Below, one piece after another: positions 10,921 through 20,356 of a stretch of 64,000 nucleotides of DNA; position 1 is the stretch's first letter; each line of letters starts with the position of its first letter. The stretch comes from Chromohalobacter beijerinckii (GTDB lineage: Bacteria; Pseudomonadota; Gammaproteobacteria; Pseudomonadales; Halomonadaceae): assembly GCF_023061185.1 (NCBI RefSeq), contig NZ_JAKGAK010000007.1:81536-145535 (forward strand), written 5' to 3'. A model generated the notes under the pieces. The model was given only the letters and a program-made list of their open reading frames with translations. It was not told the origin of the DNA and ran no database searches. A program made the position numbers and the translations under genes.

Positions 10921-12429
10921 TCACTCGGCGGAAGGACGCATCGCCGGGAACAACAGCACATCACGAATCGACGGGCTATCGGTCAGCAACATGACCAGGC
11001 GGTCGATACCAATGCCCTCACCCGCCGTCGGCGGCAGGCCGTATTCCAGCGCGCGGACGTAATCGGCATCGTAATACATCGCCTCTAGATCGCCGGCGTC
11101 CTTTTCGGCCGCCTGCTCAGCAAAGCGCTCGGCCTGGTCCTCGGCATCGTTGAGCTCGGAGAAGCCGTTGGCGATCTCGCGGCCGCCGACGAAGAACTCG
11201 AAGCGATCGGTGACGTGCGGATTGGTATCGTTGCGCCGCGCCAGCGGACTGACCTCGGCCGGGTATTCGGTAATGAACGTCGGACGATCGAGCTTGTCTT
11301 CCGCAACAGCCTCGAAGATCTCGGTCTGCAGCTTGCCCAAGCCCCAGTTCGGCTTGACGGGAATTCTCAAACGCTCGCAGGTCGCCTGAGCGCCGTCAAA
11401 GGTATCGATATCGCCTTCGCCGATGCCCTCGCCGTATTCCAGAATCGACTGGCGTAGGGTAAGCCGCTGGAAAGGCTCGCCGAGTTCATAGTTCGTGCCT
11501 TGATACTCAACCGTCGTCGTGCCCAGCACGTCGTGGGCGACGTCGCGAATCATCGCCTCGGTCAGGTCGAGCAGGTCACGGTAATCGGCATAGGCCCAGT
11601 AGAACTCGAGCATGGTGAACTCGGGGTTATGACGCGTCGATAACCCCTCGTTACGGAAGTTGCGGTTGATCTCGAATACCCGCTCAAAGCCGCCGACGAC
11701 CAGCCGCTTGAGATACAGCTCCGGCGCAACGCGCAGGTACATGTCGATATCCAGCGCGTTGTGATGCGTGACGAACGGCCGTGCCGTGGCGCCGCCGGGA
11801 ATCTGCTGCAGCATCGGCGTTTCGACTTCCATGAAACCGCGCTCGACCAAAAAGCGCCGAATGCCGCTGATCACCCGCGAGCGCACCTCGAAGACACGCC
11901 GCGACTCGGGGTTCATGATCAGGTCGACGTAGCGCTGGCGATAGCGCGCTTCGGTGTCGGTCAAGCCATGAAACTTATCAGGCAGGGGCCGCAGGCTCTT
12001 GGTCAGCAAGCGCGCCTCGCCCATCATCACGTACAGATCGCCCTTGCCGGACTTATGCACCGGACCGCGCGCCGCGACGATATCGCCGATATCCCAGCTT
12101 TTGACGTCCTCCAGCACCTCGGCGGGCAGGCCTTTCTTATCGACATAGAGTTGAATCTGGTCGGAAACGTCCTGGATGACGATGAACGGCCCGCGCTGGC
12201 GCATGATGCGCCCGGCAACGGACGCCTGACGGTCGAGCGTTTCCAGCTCGCCCTTGTCCTTGTCGCCCAGCTCGGCCTGCAGTTCAGCCGCGAGACTGTC
12301 ACGGCGAAAATCGCTAGGAAAGGCGCTACCGCCCTCTTCTGCGGCTTGGGCGCGACGTGCCGCCAACTTGGCGCGGCGTTCCGCGATCAGGTGATTCTCG
12401 TCGTGCTGAGGGGAGTCTTGGTTGGCCAT
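10921..12429 (-). CDS. lysS: Lysyl-tRNA synthetase (class II) LysS
   Basis: A 502-residue class II aminoacyl-tRNA synthetase. The N-terminal OB fold ([20 protein letters not shown]) binds the tRNA anticodon. Motif 2 is [20 protein letters not shown] and motif 3 is [13 protein letters not shown] near the C-terminus. It charges tRNA-Lys with lysine. The length is normal for the family (E. coli 505). It follows prfB, the classical prfB-lysS pair, though here about 160 bases of repeat sequence lie between the two genes. Confidence 0.97.
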   Translation of the reverse strand: MANQDSPQHDENHLIAERRAKLAARRAQAAEEGGSAFPSDFRRDSLAAELQAELGDKDKGELETLDRQASVAGRIMRQRGPFIVIQDVSDQIQLYVDKKGLPAEVLEDVKSWDIGDIVAARGPVHKSGKGDLYVMMGEARLLTKSLRPLPDKFHGLTDTEARYRQRYVDLIMNPESRRVFEVRSRVISGIRRFLVERGFMEVETPMLQQIPGGATARPFVTHHNALDIDMYLRVAPELYLKRLVVGGFERVFEINRNFRNEGLSTRHNPEFTMLEFYWAYADYRDLLDLTEAMIRDVAHDVLGTTTVEYQGTNYELGEPFQRLTLRQSILEYGEGIGEGDIDTFDGAQATCERLRIPVKPNWGLGKLQTEIFEAVAEDKLDRPTFITEYPAEVSPLARRNDTNPHVTDRFEFFVGGREIANGFSELNDAEDQAERFAEQAAEKDAGDLEAMYYDADYVRALEYGLPPTAGEGIGIDRLVMLLTDSPSIRDVLLFPAMRPSAE

Positions 12430-12455
12430 ATCGTTACCTGTGAAGAATAAAAGAA

Positions 12456-12573
12456 AGCTGGAAGCTAGAAGCTAGAAGCCAAGATCAAACCACCACTCCA
12501 CAACCACTCCACGGCTTTTGAAGTTTGACTTTTGATCTTTCTTCCCTCTTACAGCTTCCAGGCACGAAGTGCC
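12456..12573. repeat. Structured intergenic repeat, copy A (lysS-prfB)
   Basis: This spacer holds three heptads of AGCTRGA (12456-12476), then AAGATCAAA (12481-12489), which pairs with TTTGATCTT (12531-12539), then CAGCTTCCAG (12552-12561), which can pair back to the heptads. At 12561-12573 a small hairpin GGCAC-GAA-GTGCC follows. Read on the minus strand, the sequence around this hairpin resembles copy B at 25541-25678. Confidence 0.7.
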
Positions 12574-12588
12574 GCTCTTCAGGCTTTC

Positions 12589-13687
12589 TTAAAGCCCTTG
12601 TTTCAGGCTCGCCTCGATGAACTGATCCAGATCGCCGTCGAGCACTTTCTCGCAGTTGCTGGACTGCACGCCGGTGCGCAAATCCTTGATACGCTGGTCA
12701 TCGAGCACATAGGAGCGGATCTGGCTGCCCCAGCCGATATCCGACTTGTTGTCCTCGGCTTCCTGTTTGGCGGCATTACGCTTGTCCATTTCCAGCTCCC
12801 ACAACTTCGCCCTGAGCTGCTTCATGGCGAAGTCACGGTTGGCATGCTGGCTGCGCTGGCCTTGACATGCCACCACGATCCCCGTGGGTTCGTGGGTGAT
12901 ACGCACCGCCGAGTCGGTGGTGTTGACGTGCTGGCCGCCGGCACCGCTGGAACGATAGGTATCGACGCGCAGATCGGACGGGTTGACCTCGATCTCGAAG
13001 TTGTCGTCGATTTCCGGCGATAGAAACACCGAGGCAAACGAGGTATGCCGACGCCCACCCGAGTCGAACGGGCTCTTGCGTACCAAGCGATGCACGCCGG
13101 TCTCGGTGCGTAGCCAACCGAAGGCGTAATCGCCTTGAATGTGCAAGGTCGCGGACTTGATACCCGCCACATCGCCGCTGGACAACTCGATAATATCGGT
13201 CTTGAAGCCGTGATGTTCGCACCAGCGCAAGTACATACGCAGCAGTATATTGGCCCAGTCCTGGGCCTCGGTGCCGCCGGAGCCGGCCTGGATATCGAGA
13301 TAGGCGTTATTGGTGTCCATCTCGCCGGAAAACATACGCCGGAACTCGAGCTTGGCGAGCTGGGACTCGAGCTTGTCGAGTTCGCTTCGCACTTCGTCGA
13401 TGGTGGCGTCGTCTTCTTCCATCACCGCCAGCTCAAGCAATTCCTGATGATCTGTCAGGCCTTGATCCAACGCATCGAAAGTCTCGACGACGGCCTCCAG
13501 AGTGGCGCGCTCCTTGCCCAGTTTCTGCGCGTAGTCCGGATCGCTCCACACGTCCGGGTTCTCCAGCTCGCGGGTAACTTCCTCTAGCCGTTCTTTCTTG
13601 GTGGCATAGTCAAAGATACCCCCTCAGGACGTCTGTCCGTTCGGACAGGTCCTTGAGGAGGTGGTTGATCGGGTTGATCTCTTGCAT
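12589..13687 (-). CDS. prfB: Peptide chain release factor 2 (programmed +1 frameshift)
   Basis: RF2 terminates translation at UGA and UAA. The gene is in two overlapping frames. A 25-codon lead from ATG 13687 ([20 protein letters not shown]...) ends at an in-frame TGA at 13612-13610, and the remaining 340 residues continue in the +1 frame from GAC. The joined product is 365 residues, exactly the E. coli length. The codon-recognition loop [10 protein letters not shown] and the GGQ motif ([15 protein letters not shown]) are present. This is autoregulation by RF2 level, not a mutation. Confidence 0.96.
13608..13629 (-). promoter_or_regulatory. RF2 programmed frameshift site
   Basis: On the minus strand an internal Shine-Dalgarno-like AGGGGG stands just before the slippery CTT-TGA-C. 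The spacing matches the known prfB recoding cassette (AGGGGGTATCTTTGAC). Slow UGA decoding when RF2 is scarce lets the ribosome slip one base forward. Confidence 0.95.
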
Positions 13688-13951
13688 GGGAATCCTTTTC
13701 AGGCGCGCTGATTCGCACCGCAACGGCGCGCTTGCCGGTACGCGGTGAAGAAAAGAGACACATTGTAGCCAATGCACCCGCGAGCGGCTATCCCATGCCA
13801 CGTTTCGCGGCATTCGCAAGCGCCCTATCGAATATGTGAAAAAGCATATACGAAATTTGCAATGGACACGTTTTGCCAAGCGGAGAGATGGTAATCCCAC
13901 GATGTGGCGCCTTTCGCGGCATCCGGCACAACAACAAGCGGAATAGACAAT

Positions 13952-15544
13952 ATGCTTCGACACTCGCATACCCTACTCAGCGCCATGGCGCTGTCTTCCC
14001 TAGTCCTGGCAACACCGGCTCAGGCCGAGACCCTCAACATCGGCGTCATGGGCGAACTGGCCTCGTTCGATACTTCGCAGGTCTCCGGCGGCGTCTGGGA
14101 ATCCCAAGTCCTGATGGATGTCTACGAAGGGCTGGTCAAGAAAAATCCCGAGGGCGAGGCCATCCCCGGCATGGCCACCGACTGGGACATTTCCGAGGAC
14201 GGCAAGACCTACACCTTTCATCTGCGCGACGACGCCAAATGGTCCGATGGCGAACCGGTCACCGCAGCGGACTTCGTGTTCGGCTGGCAGCACCTCATCG
14301 ACCCGGCCAGCGCTTCGAAATACGCGTACCTGCTCTACCCGATCCAGAACGCCGAAGTCGTCAACAGCGGCGAGAAGCCGCTCGACGCCTTGGGCGTAGA
14401 ATCACTCGACGACGGCAAGACGCTCAAGGTGACGCTCAACGCGCCGACGCCTTATTTTCCGCAGTTGCTGACCCACTACACCGCTTACCCCCTGCCCAAG
14501 CATGCCGTCGAGGAATACGGCAAGCAGTGGGTCAAGATGGACAACATCGTTACCAACGGCGCCTTCACGCCGACGGAATGGGTCTCGCAATCGCGTATTT
14601 CCGTCGCGAAGAACCCCGAATACTACGAGGCCGACGAAGTCAGCCTCGATGGTGTCAACTACTTCAATACCGAGGACCGTAACGCCGGTATCTCGCGCTT
14701 TCGCGCCGGTGAACTGGATGTGCTGCGCGAGTATCCGTCGAGCCGTTACCAGTGGCTCAAGGACAATCTACCCGAGGCAACTCACCTGAGCCCGATGCTG
14801 GGCTCTTACTACTACGTGCTCAATACCCGCGACGGCCGCCCGACCGCCGACAAGCGCGTCCGCGAAGCGTTGAATCTGGTCGCGCGGCGCAAGGTACTCT
14901 CCGAGCAGATCATGGCCGGCAGTTTCAAGGACGCCTCTTCGTTAGTTCCCCCGGGCACTAGCCACTACGACGTCCAGCACATGGATGATGTCGATGGTGA
15001 CTACGCCAAGCGTCTAGCCAAAGCCAAGCAACTGATCAAAGACGCCGGGTATGGCCCCGATCATCCGTTGCATCTGGAACTTCGCTACAACACCTCCGAC
15101 GAGCACAAGAAGATCGCCATCGCCCTGGCGGCAATGTGGAAGCCATTGGGGGTCGAGGTCGAGATGACCAACGCCGAGGCTACCGTCCACTACCAGACGC
15201 TTCAGCAGGGAGACTTCGACATCGCCCGCGCCGGCTGGATCGCCGACTACAACGATGCCGAAAACTTCCTGACCCTGCTGCGTAGCGGTGTCGGCAATAA
15301 CTACGGCGGCTACGACAATGCCGAATACGACAAGCTGCTCGACCAAGCCGCCAACACTCTGAATCTCGATAAGCGCGAGGCGCTTCTCGAGAAAGCCGAG
15401 AATGTCGCCCTCGACGACTACGCCTTGGTGCCGTTGCTCTACTACGTGACACGCAATCTGGTAAATCCCGAGATCACCGGTTGGCAAGACAACGCCGAGG
15501 ATGACCATCCCTCCCGCTGGGTGGAATTTCACGACGGCGACTGA
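13952..15544 (+). CDS. oppA: Oligopeptide ABC transporter, periplasmic binding protein (OppA-like)
   Basis: A 530-residue family-5 solute-binding protein. A Sec signal peptide (MLRHSHTLLSAMALSSLVLA, cleavage after TPAQA) is followed by the mature domain beginning ETLNIGVMGELASFDT. The WSDGEPVTAADFVFGWQHL segment is a strong OppA/MppA signature. It should deliver peptides to the OppBC channel. The start at 13952 was chosen because the signal peptide begins there. It heads an opp operon, with an intercistronic hairpin downstream. Confidence 0.92.
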   Translation: MLRHSHTLLSAMALSSLVLATPAQAETLNIGVMGELASFDTSQVSGGVWESQVLMDVYEGLVKKNPEGEAIPGMATDWDISEDGKTYTFHLRDDAKWSDGEPVTAADFVFGWQHLIDPASASKYAYLLYPIQNAEVVNSGEKPLDALGVESLDDGKTLKVTLNAPTPYFPQLLTHYTAYPLPKHAVEEYGKQWVKMDNIVTNGAFTPTEWVSQSRISVAKNPEYYEADEVSLDGVNYFNTEDRNAGISRFRAGELDVLREYPSSRYQWLKDNLPEATHLSPMLGSYYYVLNTRDGRPTADKRVREALNLVARRKVLSEQIMAGSFKDASSLVPPGTSHYDVQHMDDVDGDYAKRLAKAKQLIKDAGYGPDHPLHLELRYNTSDEHKKIAIALAAMWKPLGVEVEMTNAEATVHYQTLQQGDFDIARAGWIADYNDAENFLTLLRSGVGNNYGGYDNAEYDKLLDQAANTLNLDKREALLEKAENVALDDYALVPLLYYVTRNLVNPEITGWQDNAEDDHPSRWVEFHDGD

Positions 15545-15562
15545 GCACTGGATGTCGAAACC

Positions 15563-15598
15563 GCCGCACTCGGGCACCTTCCATGGTTTGAGTGCGGC
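15563..15598 (+). terminator. Intercistronic hairpin after oppA
   Basis: GCCGCACTC (15563-15571) pairs perfectly with GAGTGCGGC (15590-15598) across an 18-base loop. No T-run follows. Such hairpins behind binding-protein genes usually stabilise or attenuate the transcript so that the binding protein is made in excess. Confidence 0.5.
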
Positions 15599-15644
15599 AC
15601 TGCCTGATATCGATGAAGACGGCTTTCCAACACAGTGATCTGCC

Positions 15645-16571
15645 ATGTTGAGTTATACCCTGAAGCGCCTGCTCACCGCGGTTCCTACCCTGCTGATCGT
15701 GATCACGATCTCGTTTTTCCTGATGCGCGTCGCACCGGGAGGACCGTTCGACGGCGAACGCCAATTGCCTCCGGAAATCGAGGCCAACCTCAAGGCGGCC
15801 TATCATCTGGATGAGCCCCTGCCCCAGCAATACCTGCGCTACATGGGCAACCTGCTGCAGGGCGATTTCGGACCGTCGTTCAAGTACAAGGATTTCTCGG
15901 TCACCGAGCTGATCGCCCAAGGCTTTCCGGTGAGTCTCGAGATCGGTGGCCTAGCCATTCTTGTCGCACTTTTGCTCGGACTCCCGCTGGGCATCATCGC
16001 CGCCCTACGACGCAACACGATGATCGATTACACGGTCATGGGCACGGCGCTGGCAGGTATCGCGGTGCCCAACTTCGTGATCGCGCCGATCCTGGCGCTG
16101 GTCTTCGGCGTGCTGCTCGCCTGGCTGCCGGCCGGTGGCTGGAATGGCGGTGCCCTACCCAATCTGGTGTTACCGGTGATCGCGCTGTCGATTCAGCAGA
16201 TCGCCTACATCGCGCGGATGATGCGCGCCAGCATGATCGAGGTTCTGGGCAGCCATTACATTCGCACGGCACGCGCCAAGGGACTTTCCGAGCGTCAGGT
16301 GATCTGGCGCCACGCCATCCGCCCGGCGCTGCTCCCCGTCACTTCCTACCTGGGGCCGGCGATCGCCGGGATCATCACCGGTTCGGTGGTGATCGAGCAG
16401 ATTTTCGGCATTCCCGGCATCGGACGTTACTTCGTTCAGGCCGCGCTCAACCGCGACTACACCCTGGTGATGGGCACGGTGGTGTTCTACGGCGCGCTGA
16501 TCGTGCTGATGAACCTGCTCGTCGACCTGCTCTATTCCGCGCTCGATCCGCAAATCCGTTACGACGACTGA
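15645..16571 (+). CDS. oppB: Oligopeptide ABC transporter permease OppB
   Basis: A 308-residue inner-membrane permease with six predicted helices. The N-terminal helix (LKRLLTAVPTLLIVITISFF) and the FLMRVAPGGPF segment are typical of OppB/DppB. The cytoplasmic EAA loop is visible as HAIRPALLPVTSYLGPAIAG, where the ATPase docks. It pairs with the next gene, 14 bases downstream, to form the translocation pore. Confidence 0.95.
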   Translation: MLSYTLKRLLTAVPTLLIVITISFFLMRVAPGGPFDGERQLPPEIEANLKAAYHLDEPLPQQYLRYMGNLLQGDFGPSFKYKDFSVTELIAQGFPVSLEIGGLAILVALLLGLPLGIIAALRRNTMIDYTVMGTALAGIAVPNFVIAPILALVFGVLLAWLPAGGWNGGALPNLVLPVIALSIQQIAYIARMMRASMIEVLGSHYIRTARAKGLSERQVIWRHAIRPALLPVTSYLGPAIAGIITGSVVIEQIFGIPGIGRYFVQAALNRDYTLVMGTVVFYGALIVLMNLLVDLLYSALDPQIRYDD

Positions 16572-16585
16572 CCGGACCTCATGCC

Positions 16586-17485
16586 ATGACCACCGATACG
16601 CTTTCCGATAACCGTCTTTCCCTGTCAGACGCCACGGCCGGCGAGAGCCTCGGCCGCGATGCTTGGCGACGCCTCAAGCAGAACAGGGCGGCGATGGTCA
16701 GCCTGGTGCTACTGGTCGTGATCGCTGTCACCTGCCTAATCGGCCCCTACCTGCTTCCATGGGGACTGGCCGACGTCGACTGGAACGCCTTCAGCGCCGC
16801 GCCGAGCCTCGAGAGTGGCCACTTCTTGGGTACCGATGCCAACGGTCGCGACCTCTTGACCCGCACTCTCTATGGCGGCCGCGTGTCACTTTCGGTGGCC
16901 TTGGTGGCTACCTTCGTCAGCCTGGTGATCGGGGTGCTCTACGGCGCCATCTCCGGCTATGTCGGCGGGCGCCTGGACAGCCTCATGATGCGCTTCGTCG
17001 ACATCATGTACTCACTGCCATTCATGTTCCTGGTCATCCTTTTGATGGTGGTCTTCGGGCGCAATATCTTCCTGATCTACGCTGCCATCGGCGCGGTCGA
17101 GTGGCTCGACATGGCACGCATCGTGCGCGGCCAGACGCTGGCGCTCAAGCAGCGCGAATTCATCGAAGCCGCCCACGCATTGGGGGTACGCGATCGCAAG
17201 ATCGTCACCCGCCACCTGATCCCCAACGCCATCGGTCCGGTGATCATCTACGTCACACTCACCGTCCCCAAGGTCATCCTGCTGGAGAGCTTTTTGTCGT
17301 TTCTCGGTCTTGGCGTGCAAGAGCCGCTGACCAGTTGGGGCGTATTGATCTCCGAAGGCACCGACATGATGCAAAGCGCGCCGTGGCTGCTGCTCGTGCC
17401 ATCGCTATTCCTCGCGGTGACGCTGTTCTGTCTCAACTTCCTGGGCGATGGGCTGAGAGACGCCCTGGACCCGAAAACACGCTGA
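16586..17485 (+). CDS. oppC: Oligopeptide ABC transporter permease OppC
   Basis: A 299-residue permease of the OppC/DppC type. It has the N-terminal OppC region (GRDAWRRLKQNRAAMVSLVL), the HFLGTDANGRDLLTRTLYGG periplasmic motif and the EAA loop RHLIPNAIGPVIIYVTLTVP, and ends in NFLGDGLRDALDPKTR, which is nearly invariant in this family. It follows oppB closely and precedes the ATPase gene. Confidence 0.95.
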   Translation: MTTDTLSDNRLSLSDATAGESLGRDAWRRLKQNRAAMVSLVLLVVIAVTCLIGPYLLPWGLADVDWNAFSAAPSLESGHFLGTDANGRDLLTRTLYGGRVSLSVALVATFVSLVIGVLYGAISGYVGGRLDSLMMRFVDIMYSLPFMFLVILLMVVFGRNIFLIYAAIGAVEWLDMARIVRGQTLALKQREFIEAAHALGVRDRKIVTRHLIPNAIGPVIIYVTLTVPKVILLESFLSFLGLGVQEPLTSWGVLISEGTDMMQSAPWLLLVPSLFLAVTLFCLNFLGDGLRDALDPKTR

Positions 17486-17492
17486 GGTGACC

Positions 17493-19091
17493 GTGGCTGA
17501 TAACCTGCTTGAAATCGACAACTTGAGCGTCGACTTCCAACTGCCCAACGGTACCGTCTCGGCCGTCAAGGAAGTGAGCTTTTCCATCCAGCCCGGCGAG
17601 ACGCTGGCACTGGTCGGCGAGTCGGGCTCCGGCAAGTCGGTATCATCGACCGCCGCGATGCGGCTCTTGCCTGAGTTGGCTCAAACGTCTGGCGCCATCC
17701 GCTTCAAGGGCGAGGATCTCTTGAGCGTCACGCCCAAACGCATGCGCCGTATCCGCGGCAACGCCATCTCGATGATCTTCCAGGAGCCGATGACCTCGCT
17801 CAATCCCTTGCAACGCATCGGGGCACAGATCGCCGAGGTGCTGGAAAAGCACCTCGGTCTCAATAGACGTCAAGCGCGCCCCAAGGTCATCGAATTGCTC
17901 GAGCAGGTGGGTATCCCCGAGCCTTCTCGGCGCATCGACAGTTACCCCTACGAACTCTCCGGTGGCCAGCGCCAGCGGGTGATGATCGCCATGGCGCTGG
18001 CCTGCGAGCCGGAGTTGTTGATCGCCGACGAGCCCACCACCGCGCTCGACGTCACCGTCCAGGCGCAGATTCTGGCGCTGCTCAAGGACCTTCAGTCGCG
18101 CTACGGCATGGCGATCCTGTTCATCACCCACGACCTGGGCATTGTGCGCCACTTCGCCGACCGGGTATGCGTGATGCGCCACGGTGAGCTCGTCGAATCT
18201 GGCACCACGGGCGAGGTATTCGGCAACCCGCAACACGATTACACACGCATGCTGATCGATGCCAACCCCCGAGGTCGCAAAGCGCCCATCGATACGACGA
18301 TGCCAATGCTGCTGGAGGCGGAAGACGTGCGCGTACGCTTCGCGCTCAAGAAGCGTCTATTCCGTGCCAGCGAGTACTTCGAGGCGGTACGCGGCATCGA
18401 CCTGAGCATTCGCCGCGGCCAGACCGTGGGCATCGTCGGTGAGTCCGGCTCGGGCAAGTCGACGCTGGGCCGGGCGCTGTTACGACTGCTCAAGAGTCGC
18501 GGCGAGATTCGCTTCGACGGCCACGATATCGCCACGCTCGATACTGGCAGCATGCGTCCCCTGCGCTCGCGCATGCAGGTAGTCTTTCAAGACCCTTTCG
18601 GCTCACTGTCGCCACGCATGACCGTCGGCGAGGTCATCAGCGAAGGCCTGCGCGTACACCACCCCGAGCTCAATCGCCGCCAACGCGAGGCGCAGGTGAT
18701 CGAGGCGCTCGAAGAAGTCGCACTGGACCCAGCGATGCGCAATCGCTACCCGCATGAATTCTCCGGTGGTCAGCGCCAGCGCATTGCCATCGCCCGGGCG
18801 CTGGTGCTCAAGCCGGAATTCCTGCTGCTCGACGAACCCACCTCGGCGCTCGACCGCTCGGTGCAGGTCACGGTAATCGACCTGCTGCGCGACCTGCAGC
18901 AAAAGCATGACCTGACCTATCTGTTCATCAGTCACGATCTCGCGGTTGTGCGTGCGCTGGCCGATACCGTACTGGTGATGAAGGAGGGTGAAGTCGTCGA
19001 ACAGGGCAATACCGAGGAGATCTTCGCCAATCCGCGCGAACGCTATACCCAGGAACTGATGAGGGCCGCCTTCGTCGACGCCGCCGCTTGA
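17493..19091 (+). CDS. Fused OppD-OppF ABC transporter ATPase
   Basis: A 532-residue protein with two complete nucleotide-binding domains. Domain 1 (residues 1-265) has Walker [12 protein letters not shown], signature [15 protein letters not shown] and Walker [13 protein letters not shown]. Domain 2 (about 275-530) has [26 protein letters not shown] and [11 protein letters not shown]. It replaces the separate OppD and OppF subunits, as YejF does in E. coli. GAGG at 17484-17487 places the start at GTG 17493; a GTG two codons earlier is possible. It powers peptide uptake through OppBC. Confidence 0.93.
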   Translation: MADNLLEIDNLSVDFQLPNGTVSAVKEVSFSIQPGETLALVGESGSGKSVSSTAAMRLLPELAQTSGAIRFKGEDLLSVTPKRMRRIRGNAISMIFQEPMTSLNPLQRIGAQIAEVLEKHLGLNRRQARPKVIELLEQVGIPEPSRRIDSYPYELSGGQRQRVMIAMALACEPELLIADEPTTALDVTVQAQILALLKDLQSRYGMAILFITHDLGIVRHFADRVCVMRHGELVESGTTGEVFGNPQHDYTRMLIDANPRGRKAPIDTTMPMLLEAEDVRVRFALKKRLFRASEYFEAVRGIDLSIRRGQTVGIVGESGSGKSTLGRALLRLLKSRGEIRFDGHDIATLDTGSMRPLRSRMQVVFQDPFGSLSPRMTVGEVISEGLRVHHPELNRRQREAQVIEALEEVALDPAMRNRYPHEFSGGQRQRIAIARALVLKPEFLLLDEPTSALDRSVQVTVIDLLRDLQQKHDLTYLFISHDLAVVRALADTVLVMKEGEVVEQGNTEEIFANPRERYTQELMRAAFVDAAA

Positions 19092-19118
19092 CCCTGACCT
19101 CCCCCATCTTCGTCTAGT

Positions 19119-19146
19119 CCGCTGCAAGCGTCAGTATTTGCAGCGG
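19119..19146. terminator. Hairpin after the opp operon
   Basis: CCGCTGCAA (19119-19127) and TTGCAGCGG (19138-19146) form a nine-base-pair stem with a ten-base loop just after the last opp gene. No T-run follows, so its strength as a terminator is uncertain. Confidence 0.45.
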
Positions 19147-19341
19147 CAAGGAATGGGCCTGCCTTAACACATGCTAAATACACGCTCTCAGCAGAGGCGT
19201 AGCCTCAGCGCGTTCGCCTAGCAAATCTGGCGAGCTACAAAGACATACACGGCTGTGTTTGTCGGTGCCAGCCTCTCCGACTACGTTTACACGGGGGATG
19301 GCAGCAATACCGTTCCCAGCAGACTAATGGAGGAGTTTGCG

Positions 19342-20247
19342 ATGAAAGAGACTCAAGATCTATTCCCGACGCGCCTGGAACGCAAACTGGGGATGTTCGA
19401 GCGCATCGACCCGGTGGTGCATAGCGAGGGCGAGCAACGCAAAGGGCCGCTCAGCGAAGCCGAGCTCGACGAGTTCGAACGCAAAGGCTTCCTCTCCTTC
19501 GAAGGATTCTTCGATGAAGACGAGATGGCCGCGTTCCTCGAGGAGTTGGGCGACTACGAGAACGACGATGACCTCAAGCTCTCGGAAGGTACTATCCTCG
19601 AGCCCAGCAAGCAGGAAATTCGTTCGATCTTCGGTATCCATGAGGTATCCGAGCGTTTCAGCCGCCTGACTCGCGACCCGCGCCTACTGGCGATGGTCCA
19701 GCAGATCCTCGGTGGCGATGCCTATATTCATCAGTCGCGGATCAACTACAAGCCCGGCTTCAAGGGCAAGGGCTTCGACTGGCATTCCGATTTCGAGACG
19801 TGGCACAGCGAAGATGGCATGCCACGCATGCGCTCAGTGAGCTGTTCGATCATTCTCACCGAAAACGGTGAATTCAATGGCCCACTGATGCTGGTGCCCG
19901 GCTCGCACAATTACTTCGTTCCCTGCGTGGGCCGCACGCCGGAGAACAACTATAAAGAGTCGCTGAAGAGTCAGGAAATCGGCGTACCGGATGACGCCAG
20001 CCTGCGCGACCTGATGATCCAAGGCGATATCGAGGCGCCCAAAGGGCCTGTCGGCTCGCTGGTGATGTTCGAGTGCAATACCCTGCATGGTTCGAACATC
20101 AACATGTCGTGCTGGCCACGCAGCAACCTGTTCTTCGTCTACAACAGTGTCGAGAACACGCTGCACGATCCGTACTGCGGCAACCGGCCTCGGCCCGAGT
20201 TCCTGGCCAACCGCAAGGACTGGAGCCCCCTGAAACCTGCCAAATAA
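19342..20247 (+). CDS. ectD: Ectoine hydroxylase EctD (Fe(II)/2-oxoglutarate dioxygenase)
   Basis: A 301-residue PhyH-family dioxygenase that converts ectoine to 5-hydroxyectoine. The EctD signature FDWHSDFETWHSEDGMP (residues 145-161) carries iron ligands H148 and D150, and the third ligand H249 lies in NTLHGSN. RINYKPGFKGKGF and GPLMLVPGSH are also typical. A GGAGG site at 19329-19333 selects this ATG; in-frame codons upstream lack a site. It is about 30 residues shorter at the N-terminus than the H. elongata enzyme and has no ectABC beside it. C. salexigens is known to carry a second hydroxylase, EctE, which this could be. Confidence 0.92.
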   Translation: MKETQDLFPTRLERKLGMFERIDPVVHSEGEQRKGPLSEAELDEFERKGFLSFEGFFDEDEMAAFLEELGDYENDDDLKLSEGTILEPSKQEIRSIFGIHEVSERFSRLTRDPRLLAMVQQILGGDAYIHQSRINYKPGFKGKGFDWHSDFETWHSEDGMPRMRSVSCSIILTENGEFNGPLMLVPGSHNYFVPCVGRTPENNYKESLKSQEIGVPDDASLRDLMIQGDIEAPKGPVGSLVMFECNTLHGSNINMSCWPRSNLFFVYNSVENTLHDPYCGNRPRPEFLANRKDWSPLKPAK

Positions 20248-20307
20248 GGCATCGTCAGGGAAGAAATAGCACGTGCTTCATTGGCGTTGTCACGGAAGCA
20301 TCAGACG

Positions 20308-20338
20308 CAAGAACCCGGCCCACAGGGCCGGGTTCTTG
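20308..20338. terminator. Rho-independent terminator between ectD and fadL
   Basis: A perfect 14-bp stem (20308-20321 with 20325-20338, arm starting CAAGAACCCGG) with a three-base loop stands between the convergent ends of ectD and the FadL gene. It probably serves both. Confidence 0.8.
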
Positions 20339-20356
20339 TTCATGCGAAGGTAACGT

